Notes under the pieces: model-generated
The model's database searches: none
Told to the model about the DNA's origin: nothing
Seen by the model: only the letters and a program-made list of their open reading frames with translations
Program-made: the position numbers and the translations under genes
Shown: piece by piece, positions 61,462 through 64,000 of the stretch
Numbering within the stretch: the stretch's first letter is position 1
Layout of the letters: each line of letters starts with the position of its first letter
Assembly: GCA_003576905.1 (NCBI GenBank)
Contig: QEVG01000011.1
Span: 51,564-115,563, forward strand
Direction of reading: 5' to 3'
Length of the DNA stretch: 64,000 bases
Source: Planctomycetota bacterium
GTDB taxonomy: Bacteria; Planctomycetota; Phycisphaerae; UBA1845; UTPLA1

Positions 61462-61799
61462 CTGGCATCCTCCTATGGCCCAGCCATCTTAACGCGCCCG
61501 ATCCCCACTATGCTGAACGATGATTCTCTTGACCTGACTCCGGCTCGGGGTATTCCGGCGGTCTTTGGGGCCGGACGCAAGAACAGGGCGAGGTAATGCG
61601 GCCGGGAGCCGCATCCTATGATAAGCAAGGCCATGCTGAATCCGCTGCCCAGCGGCCTGCAAATCAGGAGTGAAGCTTTTTTCACGAGGTCGGCGCGCCG
61701 ATCAGCCAGTCCCAGCCAGCCAAACCGCCTTGGCGGGGTCGAAAACGCGGATTGCTGTCAAAAAGAGTTCAACTGGTGTCCAGTCGCCCCGATTTCTAA
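61462..61799. other. Noncoding stretch with one hairpin
   Basis: About 340 bases between divergent genes. It has a six-pair hairpin ATGCGG (61596-61601) with CCGCAT (61609-61614) and a short CCGCC-TT-GGCGG dyad, but no gene. A 216-codon frame from 61618 is out of phase with the ATPase remnant and looks like a shadow. Confidence 0.4.
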
Positions 61800-62612
61800 C
61801 CCTTCGTCAAATTTGAGTTTGCGAAGGATCACTTCCCCGTCATCAGCGTCGACCGACGCGGCACTACACTCTATGGCCCCAGCGGCACGGGCAAGAGCTC
61901 GCTCGTGCGACAGATCGCATCATTGGTCCGACGGCCTGTCCGTCGGGTCTCGCTCAATGGCGAAACCTCGGTGTCCGATTTCATCGGCCACTGGACGGTC
62001 AATGACCAGCGCCAGACGGTTTTCGTCCGCGGCATCCTGCCTCGAGCCATGCTGGAGGGCCATATCCTTCAGCTCGATGAAGTCGACGCCATGCAGCCGG
62101 AGATCGGCTTCATCCTCCAGCAGGTATTGGAGCCGCAGGGCCACCTGTTACTCACCGACACCGGCGAAGACATCGCGCCACATGCCGACTTTCGGCTCGT
62201 CGCCACGGCCAACACGCTGGGCTTCGGCTCGGATTCCGGGCTCTATTCCAGCGGCACGCACGTGCTGAACTTCAGTTGGCTGGACCGCTGGGACGTGGTC
62301 GTGCATATCGACTACCTGCCGGCCAAGGAAGAGATCAGCCTGCTCAAGGCCCGTCACGCGTCGCTCGGTAAACAGATGCTGACCTGCCTGGTCAAGGCGG
62401 CCGGCGATCTGCGCAAGGCCCATGCCGAGGAGCAGCTCACGACCACGGTGACGACCCGGCGCCTGCTGGCGCTGTGCGCTCGTCTCGCACGTGGCAACGA
62501 CTTTCAGCGGGCCCTCCACACTACCCTCCTCAACAAGGTCCCGCCCGAGGACCGCAAGGTCATCGCCGAGGCGTTCGACCACCATGTCGGCCCTCTTGCG
62601 AATTCGAAGTGA
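61800..62612 (+). pseudogene. 5'-truncated CobS-type AAA ATPase
   Basis: This frame encodes the ATPase core of a CobS/MoxR-like AAA protein: Walker A GPSGTGKSSLVRQ, then GHWTVNDQRQTVFVRGILPRAMLEGHILQLDEVDAM (Walker B), RLVATANTLGFGSDSGLYSSGTHVLNFSWLDRW and a helical C-terminal domain. The frame opens right after a TAA at 61797-61799 and has no start codon before Walker A; the first possible start is the GTG at 61905, which would lose Walker A. About 80-100 N-terminal residues of the usual family are missing. It looks like a fragment left by rearrangement. CobS-like ATPases are common mobile-element cargo with a VWA partner, which is absent here. Confidence 0.7.
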
Positions 62613-62675
62613 CGGCACGGTATGTGCGGGAGCGGGACAATCCCAATGCGGTTCCGCTCTCGCACGGCTATGCCG

Positions 62676-64000
62676 TTAAGCGTTCAAGAGGGATGATACA
62701 AAAGGCAAAACGTCCGCCTCATCCACGGTACCACTACCATCCATGTCTGCTTCAAACACCTTCACCGGGTCCGTGTCCACACCCAAGAGTACGTTCACAA
62801 ATGCTTGAACATCGAGACCGTTAAGTGAACCATCGAGGTTGACATCGCCTGCGGCGCTCGCCGGTACCGTGTTATCGAAGAGACGCATATTGCGGATGAG
62901 CAACTCATCTCCAGCCCCTCGGAGTGATCCTGGGTAAATGGCAAACGTGAGCGCGCCAGTCGTGCCAGCCAGGTTGCTTATAGGGACCGCGATTGGAATC
63001 CACTCATTTGCGGGCGTGGACTCTGATGCGGCCCATAAAATGCTTTCAGCAAAGCTCAGTGACGCCGTTCCGCCGGTGGTGGACAGGAATCGAACTTCGG
63101 CCGTTATGAACCCCGCGTTCATTGGCAACGCGAGTTGGCCGGTGGCAAAGCTTGGCTGACCGGAATTGCTGTTGAAAAGTTGGATTTGATCATTCACGTG
63201 ATCGAAAAAGAATTCCCACCCGCCTACGAGGGTGTTGAGCAGCATCCCATCCAATTCGTGCGAGTCCTCACAGGGCTCAGCAGTGCATACGCCGTTGCAG
63301 CAATAGGAACCAGGGGGACAGAAGTTGAATGAGATGCACTTTCTCGATACGCAATCGAAGAACTTGTACTTGCAGCCTTGTGGAGGGGATACACACAGCC
63401 GCAGGGCTGGAACGCAGTGGCCGCCGACGCACTCGGTACAGGGGATGTCGCGGCAGCCGTTATCGTCGCTGCAGCTGACCGGGTCACAGAATAGGGCGAG
63501 ATGCAGGCAGCGACCAAGCTCGGGAATAAAGGCGTCCGCCGTGCATGTCAGCCCATCGTCGCAGGAGTCAACAATCGAGAACGCGCCGGACGTAGCGACG
63601 ACCTGCTGCGAGTTGCAGGAGTTCGTGGCCGTGATACGGATTATGCCTTGTCCGGTGAGCGTGCTGGGGACTGCCCAATTGAAACTACCGGGATTAGGCG
63701 TGCTCTGTGTGATGGTCGACCACGATTGGCCCGCGTTGACCGAATAGGCGATAGCAACGGCGCTGCTTGCAGGTCCGAAGGTGGTCCACGCGATTGGGGC
63801 CGTTGAATTCGCGAGGAAGAGCTCGCCACCGATGGGTGACCCAACTATGATACTTGCGATTCCTGGCGTTACACTGAAGTTGCCGCCCATCGAAGAAAGC
63901 GCGCGGCCGCATTCATCGGTTGACCGAACTCGTACGCGCAAGAAATTGTTGTTCATGCAGCGAGTCAGAGCCCAGGTCGTGCTTCCACTGGGTGCACAGT
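62676..64000 (-). CDS. Secreted protein with dockerin-like tail, runs off window
   Basis: The C-terminal 441 residues are visible; the gene's 5' part lies beyond base 64000 and the frame is open to the edge. The visible part holds an Ig/FN3-like segment (TTWALTRC onward, AYSVNAGQSWSTI), a Cys-rich region (residues about 140-250, many Cys pairs such as CDDGLTCTADAF and CRDIPCTECVGGHC) and a carbohydrate-binding-like beta domain. It ends in a dockerin-like EF-hand pair (GDVNLDGSLNGLDVQAF and DMDGSGTVDEADVLPF). It is clearly exported. The function is unknown. Confidence 0.78.
   Translation of the reverse strand, partial: CAPSGSTTWALTRCMNNNFLRVRVRSTDECGRALSSMGGNFSVTPGIASIIVGSPIGGELFLANSTAPIAWTTFGPASSAVAIAYSVNAGQSWSTITQSTPNPGSFNWAVPSTLTGQGIIRITATNSCNSQQVVATSGAFSIVDSCDDGLTCTADAFIPELGRCLHLALFCDPVSCSDDNGCRDIPCTECVGGHCVPALRLCVSPPQGCKYKFFDCVSRKCISFNFCPPGSYCCNGVCTAEPCEDSHELDGMLLNTLVGGWEFFFDHVNDQIQLFNSNSGQPSFATGQLALPMNAGFITAEVRFLSTTGGTASLSFAESILWAASESTPANEWIPIAVPISNLAGTTGALTFAIYPGSLRGAGDELLIRNMRLFDNTVPASAAGDVNLDGSLNGLDVQAFVNVLLGVDTDPVKVFEADMDGSGTVDEADVLPFVSSLLNA

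Noticed and set aside
61618..62268. A 216-codon plus frame overlapping the CobS-like remnant
   Set aside because: It is out of phase with the conserved ATPase motifs and has no protein-like features.

Overview
The window looks like DNA from a Planctomycetota bacterium, probably a Phycisphaerae-like lineage. The DNA is GC-rich. Four secreted proteins end in dockerin-like EF-hand pairs of the GDxNxDG type. A planctomycete-style ECF sigma factor is paired with a Ser/Thr kinase carrying TPR repeats, and there is a small protein of a type I associate with planctomycetes. The taxonomic call is inference; there is no rRNA or tRNA gene in view.

Plasmid-like backbone (about 1-40060). The left end holds a tyrosine recombinase, a small membrane protein and a lone VirB2/TrbC-type pilin, followed by a sigma factor, a kinase and a secreted repeat protein. 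The conjugation and replication part runs from about 8 to 19 kb: a MobF relaxase-helicase with an inverted repeat just outside its start (oriT candidate), small accessory genes, an orphan DNA methylase, ParA, a ribbon-helix-helix partner, a RepA initiator, and an origin with two DnaA boxes, three iterons and an AT-rich tract. This is a complete plasmid replicon, so the window is either a large plasmid or an integrated one. Cargo follows: an XRE regulator, a DUF2130 protein and a PHP-SMC-like ATPase (possible defence pair); a very large methylase-helicase with a second gene nested in its 5' end; chromate transporter plus PadR regulator; an AhpD-like peroxidase with an in-frame UGA and a textbook bacterial SECIS hairpin; a DoxX protein and a CxxCH lipoprotein; an ArdC antirestriction protein behind a hairpin that hides its ribosome binding site; and a regulator-methylase-nuclease operon.

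Metal and envelope stress region (about 40-59.4 kb). A minus-strand operon encodes a membrane PP2C phosphatase, an ECF sigma factor and a zinc-finger anti-sigma factor, coupled by 4-nt overlaps. On the plus strand lies a long array of YHS/TRASH-like, heavy-metal-binding and HMA-domain proteins around a complete CusCBA-type (HME-RND) efflux system, ending in a 30-residue membrane peptide. Two leaders in this array share a conserved, foldable sequence block.

Right end (59.5-64 kb). A secreted galactose-oxidase-like protein, a 5'-truncated CobS-type AAA ATPase remnant and a secreted dockerin protein that runs off the window.

Most notable: the probable selenocysteine peroxidase (32661-33218), parS-like palindromes with one extra central base near parA and inside the relaxase gene, the ArdC leader hairpin, the conserved hairpin in front of two accessory genes, the paired leaders in the metal region, and the nested gene at 25343-25660. 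No CRISPR array, tRNA, rRNA or clear insertion sequence was seen.
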